A stretch of 44,180 bases of DNA from assembly GCA_002496565.1 (NCBI GenBank), contig DAKJ01000006.1, forward strand, positions 1-44,180, in the 5' to 3' direction. Position numbers and translations under genes: made by a program. Numbering within the stretch: position 1 is the stretch's first letter; each line of letters starts with the position of its first letter. The notes under the pieces were generated by a model that was not told the DNA's origin, searched no databases, and saw only the letters and a program-made list of their open reading frames with translations. The DNA comes from Methanosarcina sp. UBA289. Lineage in GTDB: Archaea; Halobacteriota; Methanosarcinia; Methanosarcinales; Methanosarcinaceae. Shown in pieces: positions 7,539-15,836 of the stretch.

Positions 7539-8318
7539 TCACTTTGCCACTTTTATATAATTCCATTTTGTTTTTGTACTACTTCCTGCTGCATTTGTTG
7601 CTGTAAGTTTAACCGTGTAGGTTCCTGCGGCTGAATATGTGTGTGTTGGACTCTTTTCTGTTGAAGATTTTCCATCTCCGAAATTCCATTTCCATGAGGT
7701 TGGCGATCCTTTGCTTGTCTCAGTAAATGTTACCTTTAGTGGCGCTTTTCCTGAGAGTGGCGATCCCCAGAAATCTGCAGTCGGAGCTTGCGAAGTTCCT
7801 GTCACGGTTATATAATTTGATTTTGTCACCGTGTTGATGCCTGCCGCATTTGTTACTGTAAGTTTAACAGTATATTTCCCTGTTTTGGAATACTTATGCG
7901 TTGGATTCTGCTTGGTTGAAATTGTTCCGTCTCCAAAATCCCATTTCCATTTCTTTGGTGTTCCTGTGCTTGCATCGGTAAATTTAACATTTAATGGAAC
8001 TTTTCCTGATGTTGGAGATGCAGAGAATGCAGCGACTGGTTTTGTCGCAGCTGTTGTTACTGTTATATAATTTGATTTTGTTGCTGTATTGCTACCCGCA
8101 GAGTTAGTTACTGTAAGTGTTACTTTGTATTTTCCTACTTTGGAGTACTTATGCGTTGGATTTTTGGCTGTTGAAGTTGTTCCGTTTCCGAAATTCCATT
8201 TCCATGCAGTTGGCGTTCCTGTACTTGTGTCAGTAAATTTAACGTTTAATGGTGCTTTCCCAGAAATTGGAGAAACAGAAAAGTTTGCGGCAGGAGGTAT
8301 TGGTGCCGGTTCACTTTC
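7539..8318 (-). pseudogene. Headless array of three PKD domains (5'-truncated surface-protein gene)
   Basis: Seen: three consecutive PKD domains of about 85 residues in one open frame, with cores WKWNFGNGTTST, WKWDFGDGTIST and WKWNFGDGKSST, each followed by NPTHKYS or SPTHTYS and a TVTNAAG-type strand. The frame stays open upstream to the gltX end, yet no ATG, GTG or TTG occurs in it before the first domain, and there is no signal peptide. The array begins only about 60 bases beyond the gltX terminator. I therefore read it as the 3' part of a surface-protein gene that lost its 5' half when it was joined to the gltX flank. A GTG inside the third domain could start a short protein but has no export signal. 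Confidence 0.7.
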
Positions 8319-8361
8319 AGATAAGAAATAAGAAACAATGAAAAATGAATAAAAAGAGTGA

Positions 8362-8390
8362 GCAAAAGAAAAGAGAACAGTTTCCTGTTC
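8362..8390 (-). terminator. gltX terminator hairpin
   Basis: On the minus strand, 18 bases after the gltX stop, GAACAG-GAAA-CTGTTC (arms 8385-8390 and 8375-8380) forms a stem with a GAAA tetraloop, followed by TCTTTTCTTTT. In archaea the T-tract is the main signal and the hairpin may add stability. A mutated copy exists at 5074-5089. Confidence 0.65.
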
Positions 8391-8407
8391 ACCTTCTTCT
8401 AGGCATA

Positions 8408-10123
8408 TTATTTGTGGGCAAAGTAAGCCACAATTTCTTCTTCACTTACGGTATCTATCCTGCAAAAACCGAAGCGCTCAAACTGTACAATGTTGTCAAG
8501 CTCGGTTGCAATCCCCTGCTCACCGATACCTTTTAGATCACCTTCGGGACCGCGTACTTTCACATTTATTCCTTCAAGTGGGACCCAGTGGATGATTTTT
8601 GCCTTTGCTTTTTTAAGAGCTTCAAGAGAAACATCGGAGAGCTTTGCCTGAAGTGGGGAAAGGGAAGTAATCTCTATATTGCAGAAATCTTTTAAGCGGA
8701 TAACAGAACCCACTTCCAGCTTTTCGACATCCTCCGTGCAGACAAGAACCTTATTTCCTACAGCAATTTCCCTGAATCCCCTTGCATGGTCTGTGGGATG
8801 AAGAGGAAGCTTAGCAACTGTCGGTTTCGAATCTGTAATTTCCAGTTCTACAGGGTCCCAGACAAAGAAATAACGGTTTGCAATAGGGTCCACGATTTTG
8901 CGGTTTTCGGCGTAGAGAGACTCCATGCTTATACTCACGTCAGTCATTCCGACTCCCATCTCTATCATGAACTTCTTCAGAGCTTCGGCCTGGATTCCAC
9001 GGCGTCGGATTGCCCGGATTGTGGGAAGCCTCGGGTCGTCCCAGCCACTATATTCCCCTGCTTCTATGGCTTTTCTCAGGGTACTCGTGCTAAACTTTCC
9101 AAATTCATGGATCTTGACCCTACCCCAGTGAGTTGTTCTCGGGTATTTCCAACCGAAGTATTTGTATATGTAGCCCTGCCGCTTTTCACTGTCTATAAGG
9201 TCTTTACCCCGGATAATATGGGTCATGCCCAGCTCGTGGTCTTCGATTGCGCCTGCAAAATCCAGAAGCGGCCAGACAACATATTTATTCCCAATTTCAG
9301 GGCGCGGATGCGACATCTTTCTTATCCTGAAGGCTCCCCAGTCCCTCAACGCAGGATCCTTATGTTTAATGTCGGTCTTGATTCTCAGCACTGCCTGCTG
9401 ATCTTCGTATTCACCGGCAAGCATCTTTTCCCAATGCATAAGGTTTTCTTCAGGACTGGTATCCCTGTGCGGGCAGGCCTGCTTTGCATCCTTAAACCGT
9501 TTGAAATCTTCTCCTTTACAGAAGCAGACATAAGCCTTGCCCATCTCGATAAGTTTTCTTGCGTAGTCGTAATACATAGGGAAGTGGTCAGAGGCATAGA
9601 CAACCTGGTCAGGTACAACCCCGAGCCATTTGAAGTCATCGAGGTACCAGTCATAAGCCTCAAGCATAGGCCGCTTTATATCAGGATCGGTATCGTCAAA
9701 ACGCAAGACAAATTTTCCGTTGTACATTTTCACGTATTCGGAGTTAACTACCATGCCTCTTGCACTGCCAAGGGTTGCGGGCCCGTTTGGATTCGGAGCA
9801 AAACGCATTACAACTTTGCCATTTTCTGCTCCTTCAAGAGGTTTTAAGCCTTTGTCAGGCTCTTTTTTTACACTAAGGGCTTCGATGAGCTCGGGGGCAA
9901 TTTCTGAGAGCTTTGCTTCCCAGGTTTCAGGGTTTCCCTTTGCAATCTCGGGAATAATGTTTTCAAGAGCCTCAGATACTGCATTAGGATCGGATCTGAG
10001 TTGAGGGCATTCCCCCATTACTTTGCCCATTACAGCTTTAGGCTGGGGGGCTTTCCCATATTTTACAGCATTTTGATAGGCGTATTTTTCAATTGTTTTA
10101 AGATCTTCAGGACTTAAGGTCAT
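8408..10123 (-). CDS. gltX: Glutamyl-tRNA synthetase (archaeal, GluRS/GlnRS type)
   Basis: Charges tRNA-Glu with glutamate; in archaea the non-discriminating form also misacylates tRNA-Gln for GatDE, and Glu-tRNA is the first substrate of tetrapyrrole synthesis. Seen: 571 residues, the usual archaeal length; an N-terminal helical extension to about residue 100; the nucleotide-binding start MRFAPNPNGPATLGSARG at about 106-123; FDDTDP and the Rossmann-fold core; KFSTSTLRKAI in place of KMSKS; a beta-barrel anticodon-binding C-terminal half ending FGFCRIDTVSEEEIVAYFAH. The HIGH position reads TLGS. Start: the frame is open 140 codons further upstream, but the ATG at 10123 has GGAG eight bases before it and gives the family length. 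It ends the hem/pyr gene run, with a 214-base gap from the gene before it, so it may have its own promoter. Confidence 0.95.
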   Translation of the reverse strand: MTLSPEDLKTIEKYAYQNAVKYGKAPQPKAVMGKVMGECPQLRSDPNAVSEALENIIPEIAKGNPETWEAKLSEIAPELIEALSVKKEPDKGLKPLEGAENGKVVMRFAPNPNGPATLGSARGMVVNSEYVKMYNGKFVLRFDDTDPDIKRPMLEAYDWYLDDFKWLGVVPDQVVYASDHFPMYYDYARKLIEMGKAYVCFCKGEDFKRFKDAKQACPHRDTSPEENLMHWEKMLAGEYEDQQAVLRIKTDIKHKDPALRDWGAFRIRKMSHPRPEIGNKYVVWPLLDFAGAIEDHELGMTHIIRGKDLIDSEKRQGYIYKYFGWKYPRTTHWGRVKIHEFGKFSTSTLRKAIEAGEYSGWDDPRLPTIRAIRRRGIQAEALKKFMIEMGVGMTDVSISMESLYAENRKIVDPIANRYFFVWDPVELEITDSKPTVAKLPLHPTDHARGFREIAVGNKVLVCTEDVEKLEVGSVIRLKDFCNIEITSLSPLQAKLSDVSLEALKKAKAKIIHWVPLEGINVKVRGPEGDLKGIGEQGIATELDNIVQFERFGFCRIDTVSEEEIVAYFAHK

Positions 10124-10211
10124 AGAAGCTTCTCCAAAAATAATCTGGATTGAATGATTAAGAGCAAGTCTTTTTAAATAAGACTTGATCGAATATGTCA
10201 TGATGTCGTGA

Positions 10212-10234
10212 TCAACCGCAACAGTTGCGGTTGA
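10212..10234. promoter_or_regulatory. Perfect 10-bp palindrome upstream of gltX
   Basis: TCAACCGCAA at 10212-10221 and TTGCGGTTGA at 10225-10234 are exact reverse complements around a CAG loop. The element lies between the winged-helix gene and gltX, about 90 bases before the gltX start. There is no T-tract on the minus strand after it, so it is more likely an operator or RNA hairpin than a terminator. Binding by the neighbouring winged-helix protein is possible but untested. Confidence 0.5.
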
Positions 10235-10337
10235 GAAAAACATGTAAATAGGATTATAAAAAGTCACCGAAGCGCAGGAATTCCCGGCAAAAGCTGAAAA
10301 AAAGCTTTCTGAATAGCTTATCCTACATACGGAAATC

Positions 10338-10643
10338 TCATTTGGGAATGGAAGCTTCGATTTCCCGGATGCGGGATACTTTCTCATTGATTTTCTTAAG
10401 CTCAAGCTCAAAATCTTCCAGGAACTTCGGGACTGCATCCCCGGGTACGGCACCCTGAGCCGAGGGCTTGATAAGGTTAGCCTGTTCAAGGACCCTGAGT
10501 GAGTAACGCACTTTATGGTTCTGCATTCCGGTAACTTCTGCAAGTTTCAGGATTCCAATAGGAGCTCCTTCAATCACTTTTTTGAGCACCAGAAGATGGC
10601 GCTCAGTAAGGTCAAGTTCGGTTACGATATTTCCAAGCAGCAT
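10338..10643 (-). CDS. Small winged-helix protein, conserved in methanogens
   Basis: 101 residues. Seen: a predicted winged-helix segment at about residues 12-60 (LTERHLLVLKKVIEGAPIGI, then LAEVTGMQNHKVRYSLRVLE with a recognition-helix-like KVRYSLRVL), followed by a charged C-terminal helix likely to form a coiled coil (FLEDFELELKKINEKVSRIR). This is the build of a small DNA-binding regulator, though its target is not evident. Its ATG shares one base with the stop of the FAH-family gene (TGATG), so the two are probably translationally coupled. The palindrome 100-125 bases downstream, in front of gltX, is a candidate site. I do not recognise a named family. Confidence 0.75.
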   Translation of the reverse strand: MLLGNIVTELDLTERHLLVLKKVIEGAPIGILKLAEVTGMQNHKVRYSLRVLEQANLIKPSAQGAVPGDAVPKFLEDFELELKKINEKVSRIREIEASIPK

Positions 10644-11377
10644 CAGACAACCTCGTTTCTAAGTATTCCTATTCCCTGGATTTCAACTTCCACAATATCT
10701 CCACGCTGAAGTTCTCCAACCCCAGGCGGCGTCCCTGTGGCAATAACATCTCCAACTTCCAGGGTCATGATTTCGGTAATAAACTCAATAAGATAAGGAA
10801 TGTCAAAAATAAGGTTTGAAGTGCTGGAAGCCTGCCTGGTTTCCCCATTTACCCTGCAGGCAATCTTTGCATCCGTAATATCAATCTCGTCGGGAAAAGC
10901 AAGATAAGGCCCAAAAGCTGCAAAGGTATCAAAACTCTTTGCCCTTGTCCACTGTCCATCTTTTTGTTGGAGATCCCGCGCGGTCACATCATTAAAGCAA
11001 GTATAACCCGCAATCACATCCACGGCCTTTGAGGCTGGGATATTCTTACATCGTTTGCCTATAACGACTGCAAGTTCGGCTTCATGTTCCACTCTGGAGC
11101 TTGATTCCGGATAAATTATCTTATCTTCATGCCCTATAACAGCTGAAGGAGGCTTTAAAAAGAGAACAGGTTTTTCCGGGACTTTCATGTTTAGCTCTTC
11201 AGCATGATCCTTGTAGTTAAGGCCGACACATACGATTTTGGAGGGAGATGAAGGCGGCAGGATACGAAGTTCCGAAAGCTCATAGATCCCTGCGGAAGTC
11301 CCTCCTTTTGGATACACGTGCCCATTTTCGATTTCTCCATAAAAAACTTCATCTTTTGATCTGAACCTTCCAATCAT
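10643..11377 (-). CDS. Fumarylacetoacetate hydrolase (FAH) family protein
   Basis: 244 residues, the normal length of the single-domain FAH family, which hydrolyses, decarboxylates or isomerises acyl-pyruvate or 2-oxo acids using a divalent metal. Seen: a short N-terminal domain, then the catalytic signatures VGLNYKDHAEE at about 51-61, VEHEAELAVVIGKR at about 95-108 (the E.E metal ligands), GYTCFNDVTARDLQ, and TGTPPGVG near residue 217. The substrate cannot be read from sequence; members are often labelled oxaloacetate decarboxylase/tautomerase or catechol-pathway isomerase. It lies 73 bases after pyrK and overlaps the winged-helix gene by one base. The link to pyrimidine or haem synthesis is positional only. 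Confidence 0.88.
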   Translation of the reverse strand: MIGRFRSKDEVFYGEIENGHVYPKGGTSAGIYELSELRILPPSSPSKIVCVGLNYKDHAEELNMKVPEKPVLFLKPPSAVIGHEDKIIYPESSSRVEHEAELAVVIGKRCKNIPASKAVDVIAGYTCFNDVTARDLQQKDGQWTRAKSFDTFAAFGPYLAFPDEIDITDAKIACRVNGETRQASSTSNLIFDIPYLIEFITEIMTLEVGDVIATGTPPGVGELQRGDIVEVEIQGIGILRNEVV

Positions 11378-11450
11378 ATATCAGTCTTCTCCTGCTTTCT
11401 GGGATGGTTTCGTCTGCTTTCCTTTATTTTTTAAAAGGATATATTCAAAC

Positions 11451-12230
11451 TTAAATTTTAACTCTTCGCCCACTGGCATCCCGCATATATTTTCCAAGCT
11501 CGGAGTCAAGGAGCTGCTCACCTGAAAACACAGGCCCGTCCTTGCAAACTCTCAATCCGGACCGGTCTATGCAGCACGCCCCGCAGACACCTATTCCGCA
11601 CTTAAAATAGCGGTGAAGGCTGAACTCAGATTTTTTAAGAGCCTTTCTTTCCTCAAGGAGCCTGAAAACCGAAGCCATCATTATTTCCGGCCCGCAGACT
11701 GCAATTCTGTTATAAACCGAAAGATTGAGGCCATTGAGCACATCGGTCACAAAGCCCTTTGTCCCTTTTGAGCCATCATCCGTAGAAACGTAGACTTTCC
11801 CTGCTGCTGCAAAACGCTCTTCAAAAAGCAGATCGTCTGCACTCCGGGCTCCGAGAACTGTGTGTACCTCAGAACCTGCACTCCGGGCTGCTTCGGCATA
11901 AGGAGCAAGAGGAGCAGCTCCGACCCCGCCTGCAATAACCAGAGTTTTTTCTCCTTCCGATGGCAGGGAAAAGCCCTTTCCGAAAGGCCCTCTGAGTCCG
12001 AAAGAATCCCCTTCTTTTAACTCAAAAAGCTTTGAAGTTGCCTCCCCTACTTTCTGGACAGTTATGGAGTTCTTACTCGAGAGGCCCATAGGCACCTCGT
12101 CCACACCCCTGACCCAGACCATCACGAACTGGCCGGGCTTCATAGTCTCAAACTGGAGATCAAAGAAAAAAGTCTTAACCGAAGGAGACTCTTCATTTAT
12201 CCGTAATATTGTAGCATTAAGAGGTAGCAT
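11451..12230 (-). CDS. pyrK: Dihydroorotate dehydrogenase electron-transfer subunit PyrK
   Basis: Iron-sulfur flavoprotein that passes electrons from PyrD's FMN to NAD+ in the class 1B dihydroorotate dehydrogenase complex. Seen: FAD-binding barrel (PGQFVMVWV, then PMGLS) in the first 90 residues, LRGPFGKGF at about 79-87, the NAD-binding GGVGAAPLAPYA near 101-112, CGPEIM near 179, and the C-terminal [2Fe-2S] cysteines C211, C216, C219 and C229 in CGIGVCGACCIDRSGLRVC. The length of 259 residues is typical. Its ATG shares one base with the pyrD stop (TGATG), the expected tight coupling of the two subunits. Confidence 0.96.
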   Translation of the reverse strand: MLPLNATILRINEESPSVKTFFFDLQFETMKPGQFVMVWVRGVDEVPMGLSSKNSITVQKVGEATSKLFELKEGDSFGLRGPFGKGFSLPSEGEKTLVIAGGVGAAPLAPYAEAARSAGSEVHTVLGARSADDLLFEERFAAAGKVYVSTDDGSKGTKGFVTDVLNGLNLSVYNRIAVCGPEIMMASVFRLLEERKALKKSEFSLHRYFKCGIGVCGACCIDRSGLRVCKDGPVFSGEQLLDSELGKYMRDASGRRVKI

Positions 12231-13135
12231 CAGACCATCTCATGGGCAAGCCCTATTAATTCTTTTACATCCGAATAGCCTTTCCTCTGCAGAAAAGCTT
12301 CGATACCTGTACTGATTTCTGAGAAGATGTCAAGCCTGTCATAGACGGCTGATCCTACCTGGACAGCCGCAGCCCCTGCCATCATAATTTCTACCGCGTC
12401 CTGCCAGGAAGATACCCCTCCTACCCCTATTACAGGAATTTCCAGGGCAGTATATAGGTCATAAACGCATTTGACAGCTACGGGTTTGACAGCCTTTCCT
12501 GAAAGTCCTCCTGAACGGTTTCCAAGAACAGGATATCCGGACTCGATATCTATAGCCATCCCTTTTAAGGTATTAATTGCAACAACTGCATCGGCACCCC
12601 CTGATTCTGCTGCATTACCTATGCACGTAATATCAGAAACATTCGGGGTAAGTTTAACCCATACTGGCACATTTGCCACATCTTTTACTGCGGCTGTTAC
12701 TGCCTCTACAAGGCAGGGGTTAGAGCCAATGTCAGCTCCATATCCTTCTGCATGTGGACAACTTACATTAAGCTCAAAAGCATCGGGCTTTGCAGGAAGC
12801 ATACCTTCAGCAACTTCCTCAAATTCGGCAGGACTTCCACCGAAGATGCTTGCAATTATCGGGACTCCGGAGTCCTTTTTTGCAATCTCGAGTTCCTGGA
12901 TAAAAGCAGGATAGGAAGGATTCGGAAGTCCCATTGCGTTCAAAAATCCGTAGTCAAGCTTGACCATGCTTGGGTTTGGATGCCCGGTTTTAGGCATGGG
13001 ACCTATGGATTTGGTCACAGCCGCGCCTGCTCCTCCCTCACGTGCAACCCTGCACAAAGATGCCCCAGTTGTGCCAAGCACTCCGGCTGCAAGAATGGTC
13101 GGGTTTTTCAGTTTAAGTCCGGTAAGAGTATACAT
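12230..13135 (-). CDS. pyrD: Dihydroorotate dehydrogenase, class 1B catalytic subunit
   Basis: Oxidises dihydroorotate to orotate in pyrimidine synthesis. Seen: TIM barrel of 301 residues with NPTILAAGVLG at the start, the lysine of TKSIGP near residue 42, the substrate loop NAMGLPNPS, the active-site cysteine in ELNVSCPH (C126, the cysteine base being typical of class 1), and the FMN phosphate region VIGVGGVSSW and AGAAAVQVGSA. GGAG lies seven bases before the ATG. It sits between hemC (55 bases upstream) and pyrK (one-base overlap). Confidence 0.97.
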   Translation of the reverse strand: MYTLTGLKLKNPTILAAGVLGTTGASLCRVAREGGAGAAVTKSIGPMPKTGHPNPSMVKLDYGFLNAMGLPNPSYPAFIQELEIAKKDSGVPIIASIFGGSPAEFEEVAEGMLPAKPDAFELNVSCPHAEGYGADIGSNPCLVEAVTAAVKDVANVPVWVKLTPNVSDITCIGNAAESGGADAVVAINTLKGMAIDIESGYPVLGNRSGGLSGKAVKPVAVKCVYDLYTALEIPVIGVGGVSSWQDAVEIMMAGAAAVQVGSAVYDRLDIFSEISTGIEAFLQRKGYSDVKELIGLAHEMV

Positions 13136-13190
13136 TAGCTGGCTCCTTTCTGCCCTGTTAGAATATCGTTCTTATTATCATTCGCATTAT

Positions 13191-14141
13191 TCACTCGTAT
13201 AAATCATCTGAGTCACACGAATCTCTGGAAATCTGCAGGAGTGCTTCTTCAGCTAGTCTCTTTCCACCCATCTGTACAAGTCTGCGTCCGAGCTCCCTGG
13301 CTTTCTCGATGCCTCCTGCCATAGGTATGTATTCATTTATTCCTACAGTTTCTGTTCCATCAAGGGAAAGAACCTCAGCCCGCACATGGATTTCTTTCCG
13401 GTCAGGTGTAATTTCGGCATAAGAACCTATGGGAGTGGTGCAACCTCCACCGAGTTCGGAAATTAGGATGCGCTCGATTTCGGTGGCAATCCGGCTGTCG
13501 GTATGGTCAAGTTTGGAAACTGCAGCTTCAGCTTCAGTGTCTGCCCTTGTGACAACTGCAACCGTACCCTGGTTAGGAGAGGGACAGAAGAAATCAGGAG
13601 AAAGAATCTCACCTTCAAGTTCCCAGCCCATGCGTTCAAGCCCTGCCTTGGCAAGCAGGATGCCATCATATTGCCCTTCTTTGAGTTTCCTGAGCCTCGT
13701 ATCGATATTACCCCTCAAATCCTGTGTAATAAGGTCAGGCCTGTAGCGCTTGATCTGGGCAGCTCTTCTCAGGGAACTGGTACCTATAATGGACTGCTCG
13801 GGAAGCTCATCCAGGGATGTCCCGTCATAAGTCAGCAAGATATCAAATGGGGTATCACGCTTCAGAACGGCAGCGGTTGGAAGGGTCGGCGGGCGAATCG
13901 TTGGCATATCCTTCATAGAATGGACTGCTATGTCTATTTCTCCTGCAAGCATAACTTCGTCCAGTTCCCTTACAAAAGCCCCAACTCCGCTTGAGATTGC
14001 GTGCAGAGGCCGGTCCGTAAACCGATCTCCGTTGGTTTTTATGATTTTCAAGCTGGTTTCAACGCCCTGTGCTTTCAAAAGGCGTTTAACATTCTCGGCC
14101 TGGGCAAGTGCAAGCTGGCTGCCCCGCGTACCTATAATCAT
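13191..14141 (-). CDS. hemC: Hydroxymethylbilane synthase (porphobilinogen deaminase)
   Basis: Polymerises four porphobilinogens to hydroxymethylbilane. Seen: IIGTRGSQLALAQA at the start, VHSMKDMP near 73-80 (dipyrromethane-cofactor and substrate pocket with a key Asp), IGTSSLRR near 119-126, DLRGNIDTRL near 141-150, and the cofactor-attachment cysteine C234 in GGGCTTPIGSYA. The 316-residue length is normal. It starts 33 bases after the hemL stop, so the two are almost certainly cotranscribed. The next enzyme, uroporphyrinogen III synthase, is not encoded in the window. Confidence 0.97.
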   Translation of the reverse strand: MIIGTRGSQLALAQAENVKRLLKAQGVETSLKIIKTNGDRFTDRPLHAISSGVGAFVRELDEVMLAGEIDIAVHSMKDMPTIRPPTLPTAAVLKRDTPFDILLTYDGTSLDELPEQSIIGTSSLRRAAQIKRYRPDLITQDLRGNIDTRLRKLKEGQYDGILLAKAGLERMGWELEGEILSPDFFCPSPNQGTVAVVTRADTEAEAAVSKLDHTDSRIATEIERILISELGGGCTTPIGSYAEITPDRKEIHVRAEVLSLDGTETVGINEYIPMAGGIEKARELGRRLVQMGGKRLAEEALLQISRDSCDSDDLYE

Positions 14142-14174
14142 GTGAAATCCTCGTTTTCAAAGATGTAAATCCGC

Positions 14175-15449
14175 TCAGAGATTTTCAGTATATGCTTTAA
14201 GGGTTTTTTCGATGTCCTCTTCGCTGTGGGCTGCGGAGACGAAATTGGTCTCAAACTGTGAGGGAGGGAGGAAAATTCCGCTTGCGAGCATCCTGTGGAA
14301 GAAAGCAAGGTAACCCTCCTTATCGCACTTCAGAGCTTCCTGGTAATTGTGAGGTTCTGCCCCGAAGAATATCTTGAACATTGAAGCAATTCCGCATACG
14401 CTGTAATCAAGTCCATTGTCCTCTACAATTTCGGAGAGTACAGCCCGTATGTAATCACCCTTTGAATTGACTTTTTCGTGAATCTTTTCTTCTTTCAGAT
14501 AGTCGAGCACTGCAATACCTGCAGCCACGGAACACGGGCTTCCGCTGAAAGTTCCTGCCTGATAGACTGGGCCGGATGGAGAGATCATTTCCATGATTTC
14601 CCGCCTGCCGCCAAAAACCCCTATAGGCAGGCCTCCACCCACAATCTTTCCAAGGGTGGTCATATCAGGCACGACCCCGAAGTATTCCTGTGCCCCTCCC
14701 ATTGCGAGCCTGAATCCGGTAATAACCTCATCGAATATAAGAAGCACATCATTTTCCAGGGTAAGCTTCCTGAGTTCTTCCAGGTATCCGGGAAGGGGAG
14801 TTATCGGACCTATGTTACCGAGCACAGGCTCTATGATGACTGCAGCCAGTTCATCTCTGTTCTTCTCCACGAGCTCGGTCATTGCTTCAATATCATTGTA
14901 CGGAGCCTGAAGGGTGTACTTCGTGAAATCTGCAGGAATTCCCAGGGAATCGGGTTCTCCAAGGGTTGTAGCTCCTGACCCTGCTTTTACCAGTACCGCA
15001 TCATGTGCCCCGTGAAATCCGCCTTCAATTTTGATGAATTTGTTTCTACCAGTAAAGCCACGGGCAAGGCGAAGGGCGCTCATCGTGGCTTCTGTACCTG
15101 TGGATACGAAACGGAGCATATCAATACTGGGATAATACCCTGCAATTTTCTCGGCGAGAGTTACTTCAAGCTCTGTTGGGGTTCCGTAGAGCCAGCCTTT
15201 GTCGAGCTGGGCTTTAATAGCCTCTTTTATTACAGGGTGGTTGTGCCCAAGGAGAGCAGGGCCATAAGCCAGACAGTAATCGATGTATTCGTTCCCATCA
15301 AGATCTTTTATTTTTGAGCCGTCGGCTGATGCTGTATAGAAAGGATAGGGCTTGATTGCGCGTACAGGACTGCTTACCCCACCCGGAATAAGGGTCTTTG
15401 CTTTCTCATACATCTGTCTGGACTTCTCAAGTGTTACCTCGGATATCAT
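14175..15449 (-). CDS. hemL: Glutamate-1-semialdehyde 2,1-aminomutase
   Basis: PLP enzyme turning glutamate-1-semialdehyde into 5-aminolevulinate, the step after HemA. Seen: IPGGVSSPVRAIKPYPFY at about 21-38, VSTGTEATMSALRLAR near 115-130 (PLP phosphate binding), FDEVITGFR near 239-247, and the PLP lysine K268 in TTLGKIVGGGLPIG. The 424-residue length fits. GGTGAG precedes the ATG at normal distance. It heads a probable operon hemL-hemC-pyrD-pyrK-FAH-winged helix, separated from hemB by a terminator and a tandem-repeat region. Confidence 0.97.
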   Translation of the reverse strand: MISEVTLEKSRQMYEKAKTLIPGGVSSPVRAIKPYPFYTASADGSKIKDLDGNEYIDYCLAYGPALLGHNHPVIKEAIKAQLDKGWLYGTPTELEVTLAEKIAGYYPSIDMLRFVSTGTEATMSALRLARGFTGRNKFIKIEGGFHGAHDAVLVKAGSGATTLGEPDSLGIPADFTKYTLQAPYNDIEAMTELVEKNRDELAAVIIEPVLGNIGPITPLPGYLEELRKLTLENDVLLIFDEVITGFRLAMGGAQEYFGVVPDMTTLGKIVGGGLPIGVFGGRREIMEMISPSGPVYQAGTFSGSPCSVAAGIAVLDYLKEEKIHEKVNSKGDYIRAVLSEIVEDNGLDYSVCGIASMFKIFFGAEPHNYQEALKCDKEGYLAFFHRMLASGIFLPPSQFETNFVSAAHSEEDIEKTLKAYTENL

Positions 15450-15533
15450 GGAAATCTCACCGGATTGGACTGAAAATTTGTAATAATTCTTTGTGAATTC
15501 AAGTGAAGTTCTGAACTGAGCTTAAATTAGATA

Positions 15534-15608
15534 TCGAACTGAATTTATACTGAGCTAAATCATATCGAACTAAATTATATCGAACTATATTATACCGAAC
15601 TATATTAA
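15534..15608. repeat. Tandem 15-bp repeats upstream of hemL (about five units)
   Basis: Successive 15-base units at 15564, 15579 and 15594 read ATCGAACTAAATTAT, ATCGAACTATATTAT and ACCGAACTATATTAA; two more degenerate units precede them (15534 and 15549). The array lies 85-160 bases before the hemL start codon, in the hemL promoter region. It may hold repeated binding sites or be simple slippage DNA. It also contains AT-rich stretches resembling TATA elements, so the true promoter is hard to place. Confidence 0.6.
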
Positions 15609-15815
15609 TATTAAACGGACTTTATATATTAAGCTGCACTTTGAAGTAAGGCGTTTTATACCTTACTGTATTCCTTTTCTATCTTATAACAGAGCCTTCC
15701 CCTATTAAGCAGTTGTTGATGGTTTGGGCTGTAACTGGAATAAGCAATAAGCTTGAAAGACGAAAGCTGAAAGACGGGGAAGAAGAAAAACGAAATAAAC
15801 TTTCTGAAAAGAAGG

Positions 15816-15836
15816 AGCGCCTGAAAAAGAGGCGCT
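15816..15836 (-). terminator. hemB terminator hairpin
   Basis: Starting at the last base of the hemB stop codon on the minus strand, AGCGCCT-CTTTTTC-AGGCGCT forms a 7-bp GC-rich stem followed by CCTTCTTTTC. It separates the ahb-hemAB transcription unit from hemL-hemC-pyrDK. Confidence 0.65.

Noticed and set aside
8786..9847. 353-codon plus-strand ORF opposite gltX
   Set aside because: It is the complement of a clearly conserved gene; its protein has no recognisable domain and owes its length to the codon bias of gltX.
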